Below, piece after piece: positions 20,442-29,379 of a stretch of 64,000 nucleotides of DNA (its first letter is position 1; each line of letters starts with the position of its first letter). This stretch comes from Collinsella sp. An2 (GTDB taxonomy: Bacteria; Actinomycetota; Coriobacteriia; Coriobacteriales; Coriobacteriaceae). The notes beneath the pieces were generated by a model. The model was given only the letters and a program-made list of their open reading frames with translations. It did no database searches and was not told the origin of the DNA. Location of the stretch: assembly GCF_002160065.1 (NCBI RefSeq), contig NZ_NFJW01000004.1, forward strand, positions 113,256 to 177,255, written 5' to 3'. Both the position numbers and the translations under genes were made by a program.

Positions 20442-20963
20442 CTACGCAATGCGGTAGACGTAGTTCTCTTTGCGCGGCTTGGGTTCGGGTGCCTCGCCGG
20501 CGGGGTATCCCAGGATGCAGTGGCCAATGCCCTCATAGGCATCCGCGTCGAGTCCCAGGCTTTCCAGCAGCTCCTTGCCCTCGGGCAGCTCGAACTCCTC
20601 TTTGGCTCGATGGATCCAGCAGCTGCCCAGGCCCAGCTCATGTGCGGCGAGCATGAGGTTACCCATCACGAGGCTGCCGTCGTATACGTGTGTCGGCACG
20701 TCTTTCCGGGCAAGGACCACAAGCACGACCGGCGCTCCGTAAAACGGGTCGGATTCGGTGCCCATAATACGGGCGTTTAAGGCCGAAAGCTTGTCGCGTA
20801 CCTCGCGGTTGGTGATGGCGATGATGATGGGCGATTGCGCGCCTCGCCCCGTAGCGGCGTAGGTGCCGGCTTCAAGCACTTTGTTGAGCAGGTCGTCGGG
20901 CACAGGGTCGGGCAGGTAGGAGCGAATGCTGCGGCGTGTGAGCATGGCTTCGGTGGCGTTCAT
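20442..20963 (-). CDS. Nitroreductase-family FMN oxidoreductase
   Basis: 173 residues from ATG at 20963, with GAGGAGG upstream. The longer track frame runs through basic low-complexity sequence. The FMN-binding start TRRSIRSYLPDPVP is typical of the family, as are AGTYAATGRGAQSP, GNLMLAAHELGLGSCWI (dimer/FMN pocket) and ILGYPAGEAPEPKPRKE. Expected activity is NAD(P)H-dependent reduction of quinones, nitroaromatics or related substrates. The physiological substrate is unknown. It is divergent from the patatin gene. Confidence 0.9.
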   Translation of the reverse strand: MNATEAMLTRRSIRSYLPDPVPDDLLNKVLEAGTYAATGRGAQSPIIIAITNREVRDKLSALNARIMGTESDPFYGAPVVLVVLARKDVPTHVYDGSLVMGNLMLAAHELGLGSCWIHRAKEEFELPEGKELLESLGLDADAYEGIGHCILGYPAGEAPEPKPRKENYVYRIA

Positions 20964-21274
20964 CGGTTCCTCCTCGGTGGCAGGACCGCATCGGCGGCGT
21001 GTGGCGGAGGTGCGCGAGGCCCGTGCGGCCTGCGCTCTGCGCGGCGCCTGCTGCGGTTCACGTTGCGGTGACACAGCATGTTGTATCCAAAACGGAACGG
21101 TCTCAATCCCCGGAGCGTCCGGGGCCTTGCGATATGGAATGCAAGCGCGATGCTCAAGACGTACGTCGCACTTCATGACGCAAGGGTTGCCCGCCTCGCG
21201 GCCACGCAGGGCGGCGGCCGCATCGTGTCCGGGCGCCGCGCTATACTACCTTCCATCATCAAGGGAGGTATCGC
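20964..21274. other. Divergent intergenic region, nitroreductase / patatin
   Basis: No gene is supported in these 311 bases. Visible features are the RBS of the nitroreductase (minus), a short CCGGAGCGTCCGG hairpin and a TATACT -10-like hexamer at 21242-21247, about 30 bp before the patatin start. No matching -35 is evident. Confidence 0.4.
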
Positions 21275-22186
21275 ATGGCTAGGCAGGAAGAGAGCGTCTA
21301 CGTTCCCGGCATAGCATTGCCGCAGGTGCCCGCCGGAGCGCCAACGGTCGGCGTGGTGCTCGAGGGCGGCGGCTTTCGTGGCATGTACACGGCGGGCATC
21401 ATCGACGTGTGGATGGAGCGCGGCTTTACCGCGACGGCTACCGTGGGCGTCTCTGCTGGCGCCACGTTTGGCTGCAACTTCAAATCGCTGCAGGTAGGTC
21501 GCACGCTGCGCTACAACAAGCGCTTCTGCGGAGACCCTCGCTATGCGAGCGTCCGCAGCCTCATCACCACAGGTGACCTGTTCAACGAGAAATTCGCCTA
21601 TGGACGCCTGCCCTGGGAGCTCGATGTCTTTGACGTGGACACCTTCCAGGCAAATCCCATGCGCTTTACGGTGGTTGCGACCGATATCGAGACGGGCGAG
21701 CCGGTCTACCACGACCTTAAGCTGGGCGGCAAGGAGGATATCGAGTGGATTCGCGCCTCGGCATCCATTCCCGCGCTCTCCCGGCCGGTCCACCTGGACG
21801 GTAAGCTGCTGCTTGACGGCGGCACGGCCGATTCCATTCCCTTTGACTGGATGTTCTCGCAGGGCTACGACCGCTGCGTGGTGGTGTGCACGCAGCATGC
21901 CGCCTATCGCAAGGAGCCAAACAGCCTCATGCCCTTCTTGCGCGTTCGCCTGCACCGGTATCCCAAGCTGGTCGAGCTGCTGGCAAACCGCCATCTGCGC
22001 TACAACGCCCAGCGAGATCGCTTGGCAGCGCTCGAGCGCGAGGGCAAGGTGTTCGTCATTCGGCCGAGCGAGCCTATAGAGCTGCCCACGATGGTCAAAG
22101 ATCCGGCGTTGCTGGAGAAGGTCTACCAGCTTGGCCGTCACGACGCCGAAGCGACCTTCGATGCCATGACAAGCTTTACGCGATAG
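21275..22186 (+). CDS. Patatin-like phospholipase (RssA/YjjU type)
   Basis: 303 residues starting after AAGGGAGG. The oxyanion loop EGGGFRGMYTAGI and nucleophile elbow GVSAGA give the catalytic Ser, and DGGTADSIPF gives the catalytic Asp of the Ser-Asp dyad. There is no signal peptide, so it is cytoplasmic or membrane-peripheral. Family members are acyl hydrolases acting on phospholipids, and the exact substrate is not determined. It is followed after 9 bp by the DUF2130 gene and is probably co-transcribed with it. Confidence 0.9.
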   Translation: MARQEESVYVPGIALPQVPAGAPTVGVVLEGGGFRGMYTAGIIDVWMERGFTATATVGVSAGATFGCNFKSLQVGRTLRYNKRFCGDPRYASVRSLITTGDLFNEKFAYGRLPWELDVFDVDTFQANPMRFTVVATDIETGEPVYHDLKLGGKEDIEWIRASASIPALSRPVHLDGKLLLDGGTADSIPFDWMFSQGYDRCVVVCTQHAAYRKEPNSLMPFLRVRLHRYPKLVELLANRHLRYNAQRDRLAALEREGKVFVIRPSEPIELPTMVKDPALLEKVYQLGRHDAEATFDAMTSFTR

Positions 22187-22195
22187 GGAGTGCAC

Positions 22196-23665
22196 ATGAG
22201 CGAGATCAAGTGTCCCAACTGCGGAACCGTCTTTACTGTCGACGAGTCGGGCTATGCCGACATCTTGCGCCAGGTGCGCACCGAAGAGTTCGAGCGCGAA
22301 CTTGGCGAACGCGAGCAACTGATGCGACAGGAGCGCGACCAGGCCGTGAAGCTTGCCAAGCAGGAGGCCGAGGTGCGCTTGCAGCAGGGCGTGTCGGATC
22401 GCGATGCAAAGATCGCCGAGCTCACGGCCCGGCTTGATGCCGCCTCCGCCGAGCAGCAGCATGCGCGTGAGCAGGCGGCCGCCGAGGCCCGGGCGGAGGG
22501 CGAGCGGACCGCCTCCGAGCTCCAGCGCGAGGTGGACCGTCTTTCGGCCGAGCTCAAAGCGGCCGAAGAGCGGCAGGAGCTGGCGCTTCAGAAGGCCCAG
22601 GCCGAAGCTGCCCAGCATCTGCAGGAGGAGCTTGGCCGTGCCGAGGCGCAGGCCGAGCAGCTGCGCTCCCAGCTGCGCGAGCAACAAAACGCCTCGGCGC
22701 TCGAGCAGGAACGCGCCGTGGCTAAGGTCGCTTCCGAGCGCGACGAGGCGCGCGCCCAGCTGGAAAGCGAACGTGCCGTGCGAGCATCCGAGCGCGAGCA
22801 GCTCAAGGCCGCCCATGCCCTCGAGCTTGAACAGGCCTCGAAGACCAGCGAGGCCCTCATCCGCTACAAGGACGAGGAAATCGAGCGTCTGCGCGACATG
22901 AAGGCGCGCCTCTCCACCAAGATGGTGGGGGAGTCCCTCGAGCAGCATTGCGAGACCGAGTTCAATCGCATTCGCATGACGGCCTTCCCGCACGCCTACT
23001 TCGAAAAGGACAACGATGCGAGCGAGGGCAGCAAGGGCGACTACATCTTCCGCGAGCAGGACGAGAGCGGCAACGAGATCATCTCGATTATGTTCGAGAT
23101 GAAAAACGAGAACGACACGACGGCAACCAAGCACAAGAACGAGGACTTCTTCAAAAAGCTCGATCATGACCGCACGACCAAGGGCTGCGAGTACGCCATT
23201 CTGGTCTCGCTTCTGGAGCCCGACAGCGAGCTCTATAACGCCGGCATCGTGGATGTGAGCTATCGCTATCCCAAGATGTACGTGATTCGTCCGCAGTTCT
23301 TCATTCCCATCATCACGCTGCTGCGCAACGCCGCGCTCAATTCGCTTTCCTATAAGCAGGAGCTGGCACTTGTGCGGCAACAAAACGTTGATGTGACGGG
23401 CTTTGAGGACAAGCTCCTCAAGTTCCAGGAAGGGTTCTCCCGCAACTACGAGCTGGCGAGCCGCAAGTTCCAGACGGCGATCGACGAGATCGACAAGACC
23501 ATAGCCCATCTGCAGAAGACCAAAGAGGCCTTGCTTTCGAGCGACCGCAACCTCCGGCTTGCCAACGACAAGGCGCAGGATCTGACCATCAAGAAGCTGA
23601 CGCGTGGCAACAAGACCATGAAGGAGGCGTTCGAGGCCGTCCGTCAAAGCGGGCCCGAGGAGTAG
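22196..23665 (+). CDS. DUF2130-family coiled-coil protein with nuclease-like C-terminal domain
   Basis: 489 residues from ATG at 22196, with AGGGA just upstream. The track's GTG lies 6 bases earlier with poor spacing. An N-terminal zinc-ribbon-like start ([14 protein letters not shown]) precedes a long Glu/Gln/Arg coiled coil (about residues 30-235). A folded domain follows with GDYIFRE...[10 protein letters not shown], resembling a PD-(D/E)XK core (Asp, then E-x-K). The family is uncharacterised, and nuclease activity is inferred from the motif. The coiled coil suggests a dimer or a DNA-structural role. Confidence 0.85.
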   Translation: MSEIKCPNCGTVFTVDESGYADILRQVRTEEFERELGEREQLMRQERDQAVKLAKQEAEVRLQQGVSDRDAKIAELTARLDAASAEQQHAREQAAAEARAEGERTASELQREVDRLSAELKAAEERQELALQKAQAEAAQHLQEELGRAEAQAEQLRSQLREQQNASALEQERAVAKVASERDEARAQLESERAVRASEREQLKAAHALELEQASKTSEALIRYKDEEIERLRDMKARLSTKMVGESLEQHCETEFNRIRMTAFPHAYFEKDNDASEGSKGDYIFREQDESGNEIISIMFEMKNENDTTATKHKNEDFFKKLDHDRTTKGCEYAILVSLLEPDSELYNAGIVDVSYRYPKMYVIRPQFFIPIITLLRNAALNSLSYKQELALVRQQNVDVTGFEDKLLKFQEGFSRNYELASRKFQTAIDEIDKTIAHLQKTKEALLSSDRNLRLANDKAQDLTIKKLTRGNKTMKEAFEAVRQSGPEE

Positions 23666-23820
23666 GGGGCACGGACGGCGCGGCGTGGGCCAAGGCGCCG
23701 GGGTGCTCGTACGGCTAACTCGCAGCGCCCGGTAAAGGGCTCTCTGGGAGCCGGTGGGGCGAAGCGCCCGCACCGCTCACGTATAATGGCGGCATCGGTG
23801 TCCGTACAGGAAGGGGAGCA

Positions 23821-25251
23821 ATGGGCGGATTCTTTGGCGCGGCATCTAAGCGCGATGTGGTGCTGGACGTATTCTTTGGCGTCGATTATCACTCGCACCT
23901 GGGAACCAGGCGCGCCGGCATGGTGTTCTGCGAAGGCACGGGCGGGTTTCAAAAAGAGATTCATTCAATCGAGAACGCGCCGTTTCGTTCGCGCTTCGAC
24001 AAAGACCTTGAGCGGTTCCACGGCACGAGCGGCATCGGCTGCATCAGCGATACCGACCCGCAGCCGCTCCTGGTGCGCGGTCGCCACGGAACCTTCGCCA
24101 TTACGACGGTCGGCATCATCAACAACGCCGACAAACTCATCGAGCGCTACTTTGAAGAGGGCGGCGCCCAATTCATGGCTATGAGCTCCGGCGCGGTGAA
24201 TGGGACCGAGCTCGTCGCGGCGCTCATCAACCAGAAAGATGACCTGGTCGAGGGCATCAAGTTTGCGCAGGAGCAGGTCGAGGGCTCGCTTACGCTGCTC
24301 GTGATGACCGAGGACGGTGTGATTTTCGCCGCGCGCGACCGTATGGGCCGCTTGCCGGTCATCATCGGCCGGGATACCCAGGGCGAGGGCTACTGCATCT
24401 CGTTTGAGTCGTTCGTCTACCACAAGCTGGGTTACGAAGACGCCTACGAACTCGGTTCGGGAGAGATCGTGCGTGTGACGTCCGACGGGTTCGAGACGGT
24501 TGCGCCGGCCGGCCCAGACATGAAGATCTGCGCGTTTCTGTGGGTGTACTACGGCTACCCCAACTCCAACTACGAGGGCGTGAACGTCGAGGTCATGCGC
24601 TACCGCAATGGCCAGATTATGGCGCGCGACGAGGCACGGGCCGGCACGCTTCCCGAGGTCGACTACGTGGCCGGCGTGCCCGATTCCGGTCTGCCGCACG
24701 CCATCGGCTTTGCCAACGAGTGCGGTGCCACCTTCGCCCGCCCCTTCATCAAATACACCCCCACCTGGTCGCGTTCGTTCATGCCTACCAACCAGGCGGT
24801 CCGCGACCGCATTGCCGAGATGAAGCAGATCCCGGTGCCCGAGCTTATCGACGGCAAGCGCCTGTTGCTGGTAGACGACTCCATCGTGCGCGGTACGCAG
24901 CTCGGCAAGACGGTTGACTTCCTGTATAGCGCCGGCGCAGCCGAGGTGCACATGCGAAGCGCCTGTCCTCCCATCATGTTCAGCTGCAAGTACCTGTCGT
25001 TCTCGCGCGGCAAGTCCGACCAGGACCTCATCGCGCGCCGCGTGGTGCGTGAGCTCGAGGGCCCCGAGGGCGACAAGCATCTGGACGAATACGCCGACAG
25101 CTCGACCGAGCGCGGCGCATGCATGCTGCGCCGCATCTGCGAGCAGTTGGGGTTCGACTCGCTCAGCTATCAGAGCCTGCCGGGCATGCTTGAGGCGATC
25201 GGCATCGATCCCACCAAGGTGTGCACCTATTGCTGGAATGGCAAGGAATAG
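23821..25251 (+). CDS. Amidophosphoribosyltransferase-like protein lacking the N-terminal catalytic Cys
   Basis: 476 residues. The N-terminal Ntn-hydrolase (glutaminase) domain begins MGGFFG, where PurF begins MCGIFG, so the nucleophile Cys is Gly. The rest of the glutaminase-like domain (SHLGTRRAGM, GIGCISDTDPQPL) is kept. The PRTase domain has the PRPP motif LLLVDDSIVRGTQ (about residues 347-359), and CSTERG-like STERGACML and CTYCWNG near the end. It may be an ammonia-using or regulatory PurF paralogue rather than the canonical enzyme. A TATAAT hexamer lies 33 bp before the start, without a clear -35. Confidence 0.85.
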   Translation: MGGFFGAASKRDVVLDVFFGVDYHSHLGTRRAGMVFCEGTGGFQKEIHSIENAPFRSRFDKDLERFHGTSGIGCISDTDPQPLLVRGRHGTFAITTVGIINNADKLIERYFEEGGAQFMAMSSGAVNGTELVAALINQKDDLVEGIKFAQEQVEGSLTLLVMTEDGVIFAARDRMGRLPVIIGRDTQGEGYCISFESFVYHKLGYEDAYELGSGEIVRVTSDGFETVAPAGPDMKICAFLWVYYGYPNSNYEGVNVEVMRYRNGQIMARDEARAGTLPEVDYVAGVPDSGLPHAIGFANECGATFARPFIKYTPTWSRSFMPTNQAVRDRIAEMKQIPVPELIDGKRLLLVDDSIVRGTQLGKTVDFLYSAGAAEVHMRSACPPIMFSCKYLSFSRGKSDQDLIARRVVRELEGPEGDKHLDEYADSSTERGACMLRRICEQLGFDSLSYQSLPGMLEAIGIDPTKVCTYCWNGKE

Positions 25252-25263
25252 CGATTTGCAAAG

Positions 25264-25295
25264 AAGGCCCTGTTCGCTCCGGTGGACAGGGCCTT
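25264..25295 (+). terminator. Rho-independent-like terminator after the PurF-like gene
   Basis: AAGGCCCTGT and ACAGGGCCTT form a perfect 10-bp stem starting 12 bp after the stop, followed by GTTGGT. The stem would lie inside the track's longer reading of the next gene, which supports the later GTG start chosen for it. Confidence 0.6.
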
Positions 25296-25356
25296 GTTGG
25301 TCGCTGCCTGGCGTCGGACAACGAGAGGTGGGAAGACCTGCCTGGGGAGGTATATC

Positions 25357-25887
25357 GTGCGCGCATTTGTTGCCCTTGAGCTGCCAGGAGATGTCGTTGA
25401 GGACCTTGTTGTGCTGGCGCGCCAGCTGCAGGGATACGTCCGCGGACGGTTCATGCGCCGAGAGACCTACCATGTGACGCTGGCGTTTTTAGGCGAGGTG
25501 GATGAGTCGGCGGCGCGTCGTGCGATGGATGCTCTGGATGCGGCGTGCGCGGGGTGCGACGCCCCGTTGCTTGTGGCGGAGGGGCTGGGGACCTTCGGCC
25601 GTCCCCACGACGCGACCCTGTGGCTGGGGCTGCGCGAGGTCCCCGAGCTCATGGATATTGCCGCTGCTGTTCGCCATGCGCTCGACAAGGCGGGCGTTGT
25701 CTTCGACCGCAAGGCGTTTCGTCCGCACATCACCCTCGCACGTCGGGCGCGCCTTCCGCGCGAGCCGCTGGAGGGCCTGGTGTTTCCGCGCCAGAGCGTG
25801 GCTACCTGCGTCACGCTCTTCAAAAGTACGCTCACCCCGGACGGTGCAATCTACAAGCCGCTCCACCGCGTGCAGCTTGCTCGGTAG
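25357..25887 (+). CDS. thpR: 2'-5' RNA ligase-like / RNA 2',3'-cyclic phosphodiesterase
   Basis: 176 residues from GTG at 25357, with GGGGAGG upstream at good spacing. The protein starts VRAFVALELP as the family does. Two HxTx motifs define the active site: HVTLAFLGE and HITLARR. Known ThpR proteins hydrolyse 2',3'-cyclic RNA ends and can ligate tRNA halves in vitro. The in vivo role is uncertain. It lies between a terminator and the TTGAAC operator cluster, so it is probably monocistronic. Confidence 0.88.
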   Translation: MRAFVALELPGDVVEDLVVLARQLQGYVRGRFMRRETYHVTLAFLGEVDESAARRAMDALDAACAGCDAPLLVAEGLGTFGRPHDATLWLGLREVPELMDIAAAVRHALDKAGVVFDRKAFRPHITLARRARLPREPLEGLVFPRQSVATCVTLFKSTLTPDGAIYKPLHRVQLAR

Positions 25888-25958
25888 GGGACTGCGTGAA
25901 GCCGGCTCTGTGAAGCGGACCGCGTGAAGTCGTCCGCATGAAGTCAGGATGCCGGAGC

Positions 25959-26062
25959 AAAATTGAACCTAGACGGGATGGGCCGTCGTGCTATACTGCC
26001 GACTAAATTGAACGTTCAATTCTGAACAGGCTTGAAAGTTCAATTTACGGTAGAAATTGAAC
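25959..26062. promoter_or_regulatory. TTGAAC operator cluster before the HTH-aminotransferase gene
   Basis: AATTGAACGTTCAATT at 26006-26021 is a perfect 16-bp palindrome. A near-palindrome, TTGAAAGTTCAA, is at 26032-26043, and half-sites AATTGAAC and AAATTGAACC are at about 25961 and 26054. The perfect site begins 9 bp after a TATACT -10-like hexamer (25992-25997), where a repressor would block initiation. Autoregulation by the HTH domain encoded 70 bp downstream is the natural inference. Confidence 0.7.
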
Positions 26063-26135
26063 CATCTGGCGGGACGGGCGCGTCTAACGGTAACAACGCC
26101 GCGCTCCAGATGGCATCGTTTGGGCAGGGGGCACC

Positions 26136-27743
26136 ATGGCACCAACGTTTTCTCAGCGTCTTAAGCAGGCCATGGCCGATGCCGGGTTCAAGCAGGCAGA
26201 CCTCATCCGTGCAGCCACGCAGCGCGGCGAGCGGCTGGGAAAAAGCCAGGTGAGTCAGTATGTAAGCGGCAAAACCGTTCCACGGCGCGACGTGATGCGG
26301 CTTCTTGCCGACATTCTTTCGGTCGATGCGGCATGGCTTTCGGGAGAAGGCCCAGAGGCCCCGCGGCATGGGCGCGCCGAGACGGCGCCGCCGTCAGCGG
26401 CCGGCGGGCGAGCTTCCGCGCGGCGTGAGGCCGCCTTGTCCGTTTCCACGGGCTCGAATCCTGCTTCAACCACCACGCCGGGCACGCAGTCTGCCCCGCA
26501 ACCTTCCATACAAAGGAGCACTCCCATGCGCGAGTTCACCAAATCCTCCAAGCTCGACAACGTCCTCTACGATGTGCGCGGCCCCGTTGCCGACGAAGCC
26601 GCCCGCATGGAGTCGGAGGGCATGCGCATCTTGAAGCTCAACATCGGCAATCCCGCGCCGTTTGGATTCCGCACCCCCGACGAGGTCGTGCAGGATATGC
26701 GTCAGCAGCTGCCCGATTGCGAGGGCTACTCTGATTCGCGCGGCCTCTTTTCTGCGCGCAAGGCCATCATGCAGTACGCCCAGCTCAAGGGGCTGCCCAA
26801 CGTGGGCATGGAGGACATCTACACCGGCAACGGCGTCTCCGAGCTCATTCAGCTGTGCATGAACGCGCTGCTCGACACCGGTGACGAGATTTTGATTCCC
26901 AGCCCCGACTATCCGCTGTGGACCGCCTGTGCCACCCTTGCCGGCGGCACGCCCGTGCACTACATCTGCGACGAAGAGGCCGAGTGGAACCCCGACCTCG
27001 CCGACCTTGAGTCCAAGGTGACCTCGGCCACCAAGGCCATCGTCATCATCAACCCCAACAACCCCACGGGCGCCGTGTACCCGCGCGAGGTGCTCGAGCA
27101 GATCGTCGAGATCGCCCGCAAGCATCAGCTCATGATCTTCTCCGACGAGATCTACGACCGTCTGTGCATGGACGGCATCGAGCACATCTCGATCGCATCG
27201 CTTGCGCCCGACCTGCCGTGTGTGACGTTCTCCGGTCTGTCGAAGAGCCATATGATTGCCGGCTATCGCATTGGCTGGATGATCCTTTCGGGCAACAAGC
27301 GTTGCATGAAGGACTTCATCTACGGCATCAACATGCTCTCCAACATGCGCCTGTGCTCCAACGTGCCTGCGCAGTCCATCGTGCAGACCGCGCTCGGCGG
27401 GCATCAGAGCGTAAAGGGCTACGTCGTTCCCGGCGGCCGCGTCTACGAGCAGCGCAACTTCGTCTACGAGGCGCTCAATGCCATTCCGGGCATCACGGCG
27501 GTGAAGCCCAAGGCGGCGTTCTACATCTTCCCGAAGATGGATGTCGAGCGCTTCAACATCACCGACGACGAGCAGTTCGCCCTTGACCTGCTGCATCAGA
27601 AGCGCATCCTCATCACCCGCGGCGGCGGCTTCAACTGGGGCAAGCCCGACCACTTCCGCATCGTCTACCTGCCGCGCATGGAGGTCCTGCGCGAGGCGCT
27701 CGACGACCTGGCCGACTTCTTCGAGCACTATCGCCAGAACTAG
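26136..27743 (+). CDS. Fusion of an N-terminal XRE-type HTH domain to an alanine-type aminotransferase
   Basis: 535 residues. Residues of about 5-70 form a Cro/CI-like HTH (FSQRLKQAMADAGFKQADLI...GKSQVSQYVSGKTVPRRDV). A Ser/Ala/Pro-rich linker follows to about residue 130, then a complete class I/II PLP aminotransferase of AlaA type. The latter shows LNIGNPAPFGFRTPDE, NPNNPTGAVYP, SDEIYDRL and the PLP Lys in SGLSKSHMIAGYR (about residue 370). An AAAGGAG sequence with ideal spacing precedes the internal ATG at 26526, where free AlaA-type enzymes begin. One ORF may therefore yield both a DNA-binding and a free enzyme form. This differs from MocR regulators, which use a GntR domain. Confidence 0.88.
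   Translation: MAPTFSQRLKQAMADAGFKQADLIRAATQRGERLGKSQVSQYVSGKTVPRRDVMRLLADILSVDAAWLSGEGPEAPRHGRAETAPPSAAGGRASARREAALSVSTGSNPASTTTPGTQSAPQPSIQRSTPMREFTKSSKLDNVLYDVRGPVADEAARMESEGMRILKLNIGNPAPFGFRTPDEVVQDMRQQLPDCEGYSDSRGLFSARKAIMQYAQLKGLPNVGMEDIYTGNGVSELIQLCMNALLDTGDEILIPSPDYPLWTACATLAGGTPVHYICDEEAEWNPDLADLESKVTSATKAIVIINPNNPTGAVYPREVLEQIVEIARKHQLMIFSDEIYDRLCMDGIEHISIASLAPDLPCVTFSGLSKSHMIAGYRIGWMILSGNKRCMKDFIYGINMLSNMRLCSNVPAQSIVQTALGGHQSVKGYVVPGGRVYEQRNFVYEALNAIPGITAVKPKAAFYIFPKMDVERFNITDDEQFALDLLHQKRILITRGGGFNWGKPDHFRIVYLPRMEVLREALDDLADFFEHYRQN
26512..26528 (+). promoter_or_regulatory. Internal ribosome binding site and start within the fusion gene
   Basis: AAAGGAG at 26512-26518 lies 7 bases before ATG 26526, in frame with the large ORF. 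It precedes MREFTKSSKLDNVLYDVRG, the typical N-terminus of stand-alone alanine aminotransferases. Confidence 0.65.
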
Positions 27744-27749
27744 CGGGCA

Positions 27750-29054
27750 ATGGAGACCATAACGCTCGGCCTGTTTGTGGCGGCACTTGTAGGATGCATC
27801 GCGACCGGCGTGCCCACTGCGTGTGCGCTGGTCGTAGGGCTGGTGCTGTTCTGCGTATACGCGTGGCGCGCGGGCAACTCTGCGCGCGCGGTGGCGGCCA
27901 TGTGCTGGCACGGCGTGCGCCCCATCTGCCGCATTCTTGGCATGCTTGTGCTCGTGGGCGTGCTCACGGGCCTTTGGCGCGCGGCGGGCGTCATTCCGGC
28001 AATCGTGTACTACGCGGTGCCGCTGATCACCCCGCCGCTCTTTCTGCTCATGGTGTTTCTGCTTACCTGTTTGGTATCGGTTGCGACCGGCACCTCCTTT
28101 GGGTCTGCGGCGACCATGGGAACCATCTGCGTCTCGCTTGCCGCGGCGATGGGCGTGCCGATCGTCGCTGCGGGCGGGGCGGCGCTCTCCGGGGCGTTTT
28201 TCGGCGATCGCTGGTCCCCGCTTTCCACAAGCGCCCTGCTTGTGGCCGATGTGACCGGCACCGATTTCTACGGCAACCTCAGGCGTATGGTGCGCACCGC
28301 GCTGGTGCCCTTCGCGGCGACCTGTGCGGCCTACCTTGTGGCGGGCGCGGTGTTGCCCGCAGCCGCCGGCTCGCTGGATACGGTCGGCCCTCTTGGGTCG
28401 GCGTTTGGCCTTTCGCCTGTCGTGCTCCTGCCGCCCGTCCTCGTGTTCGCGCTCGCCATCTTTCGCGTGGACATCCTGGCCGTCATCGCTGCGGGAATCA
28501 TCTCGTCCGTGCCGCTGTGCCTTGCGCTGCAGGATATGACGATGCTCGATGTCGCACGCACGGCGCTTCTGGGCTTTACGTCCGCCGCCCCGGGGCTAGA
28601 AGCTCTGTCTGGGGGCGGTATCGCGTCGATGCTCTCTGCCGTCGGCATCGTGTGCATCACCTCTGCCTATGCGGGCGTGTTCGAGGAAACCCGGCTGCTA
28701 CATGGCATCGATGGCATGGTCGCCGCCTTTGCCGGCCGGGTGACACCTTTTGCCGCAACCCTTGGCATCTCGGTGGCCACCTCTATGGTGTCGTGCAACC
28801 AGACGCTGGCCATCATGCTCACCCACCAGCTGAGCCGCGACATCGTGCCGAACGCCGAACAGCACGCGCTCGATCTGGAGGATTCCGTGGTGCTTGTGGC
28901 GGGGCTTGTCCCCTGGTCCATTGCGGGCGGCGTGCCGCTTGCGTCTATGGGCGCACCGGTCGAGAGCATGGCGCTCGCGGTCTTCCTCTACGCGGTTCCG
29001 CTCTGGCGGCTGGCGTGTTCGTATGTGCGTTCCGCACGGCGGCGGGCTGTGTGA
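27750..29054 (+). CDS. NhaC-family Na+/H+ antiporter-like membrane protein
   Basis: 434 residues with about 11 hydrophobic segments spread along the whole chain. The family signature GDRWSPLSTSALLVADVTGTD (about residues 150-170) and the SVATGTSFGSAATMG and SMVSCNQTLAIML segments are clear. Members exchange Na+ for H+, and some exchange organic anions or amino acids, so the substrate is not certain. It starts 6 bp after the aminotransferase stop, which suggests co-transcription and perhaps transport linked to amino acid metabolism. Confidence 0.88.
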   Translation: METITLGLFVAALVGCIATGVPTACALVVGLVLFCVYAWRAGNSARAVAAMCWHGVRPICRILGMLVLVGVLTGLWRAAGVIPAIVYYAVPLITPPLFLLMVFLLTCLVSVATGTSFGSAATMGTICVSLAAAMGVPIVAAGGAALSGAFFGDRWSPLSTSALLVADVTGTDFYGNLRRMVRTALVPFAATCAAYLVAGAVLPAAAGSLDTVGPLGSAFGLSPVVLLPPVLVFALAIFRVDILAVIAAGIISSVPLCLALQDMTMLDVARTALLGFTSAAPGLEALSGGGIASMLSAVGIVCITSAYAGVFEETRLLHGIDGMVAAFAGRVTPFAATLGISVATSMVSCNQTLAIMLTHQLSRDIVPNAEQHALDLEDSVVLVAGLVPWSIAGGVPLASMGAPVESMALAVFLYAVPLWRLACSYVRSARRRAV

Positions 29055-29379
29055 CGACGTGCCGAGCCGCGCGTGGGCACCGCGCGCAGTCACCGCGCGT
29101 AGGGGCGCCGCGCCCGCTGCCGGCAACGAGGCTTTGGCGGCAGCGGGCATCGCTGCCGCCGGCTTTGCCCGAATGTCCGGGCGAGCCTGCGCACGGGCAG
29201 TCCTTGTGTGCGCCGGTCCGCTGTGCGTCGTGTGCGCTGCATCCTCAAGCTTTGCCCTCTGCGGGCTTACCGAACCTTAACGATTCCGTGACGTACCGTT
29301 GCCGTGTGCGGGGTAGGTTGAGCATGTCAAGCGGGTCGGCCTGCCGGCTCGCAGCAAGATTGCGGAAGGGTGGTGCCAC
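29055..29379. other. Intergenic region without supported gene
   Basis: These 325 bases are GC-rich at first and more mixed after 29270. The overlapping track ORFs are shadows with Ala/Arg-rich composition. I see only the RBS region (GGAAGGGTGG) of the following small membrane protein gene. Confidence 0.4.

Noticed and set aside
20285-20656. Plus-strand ORF overlapping the YbaK and nitroreductase genes
   Set aside because: Shadow frame; Arg/Pro/Ala-rich with no motif.
21173-23773. 866-residue minus-strand ORF opposite patatin and DUF2130 genes
   Set aside because: Shadow of two well-supported plus-strand genes; composition is Leu/Gly/Arg-rich and lacks motifs.
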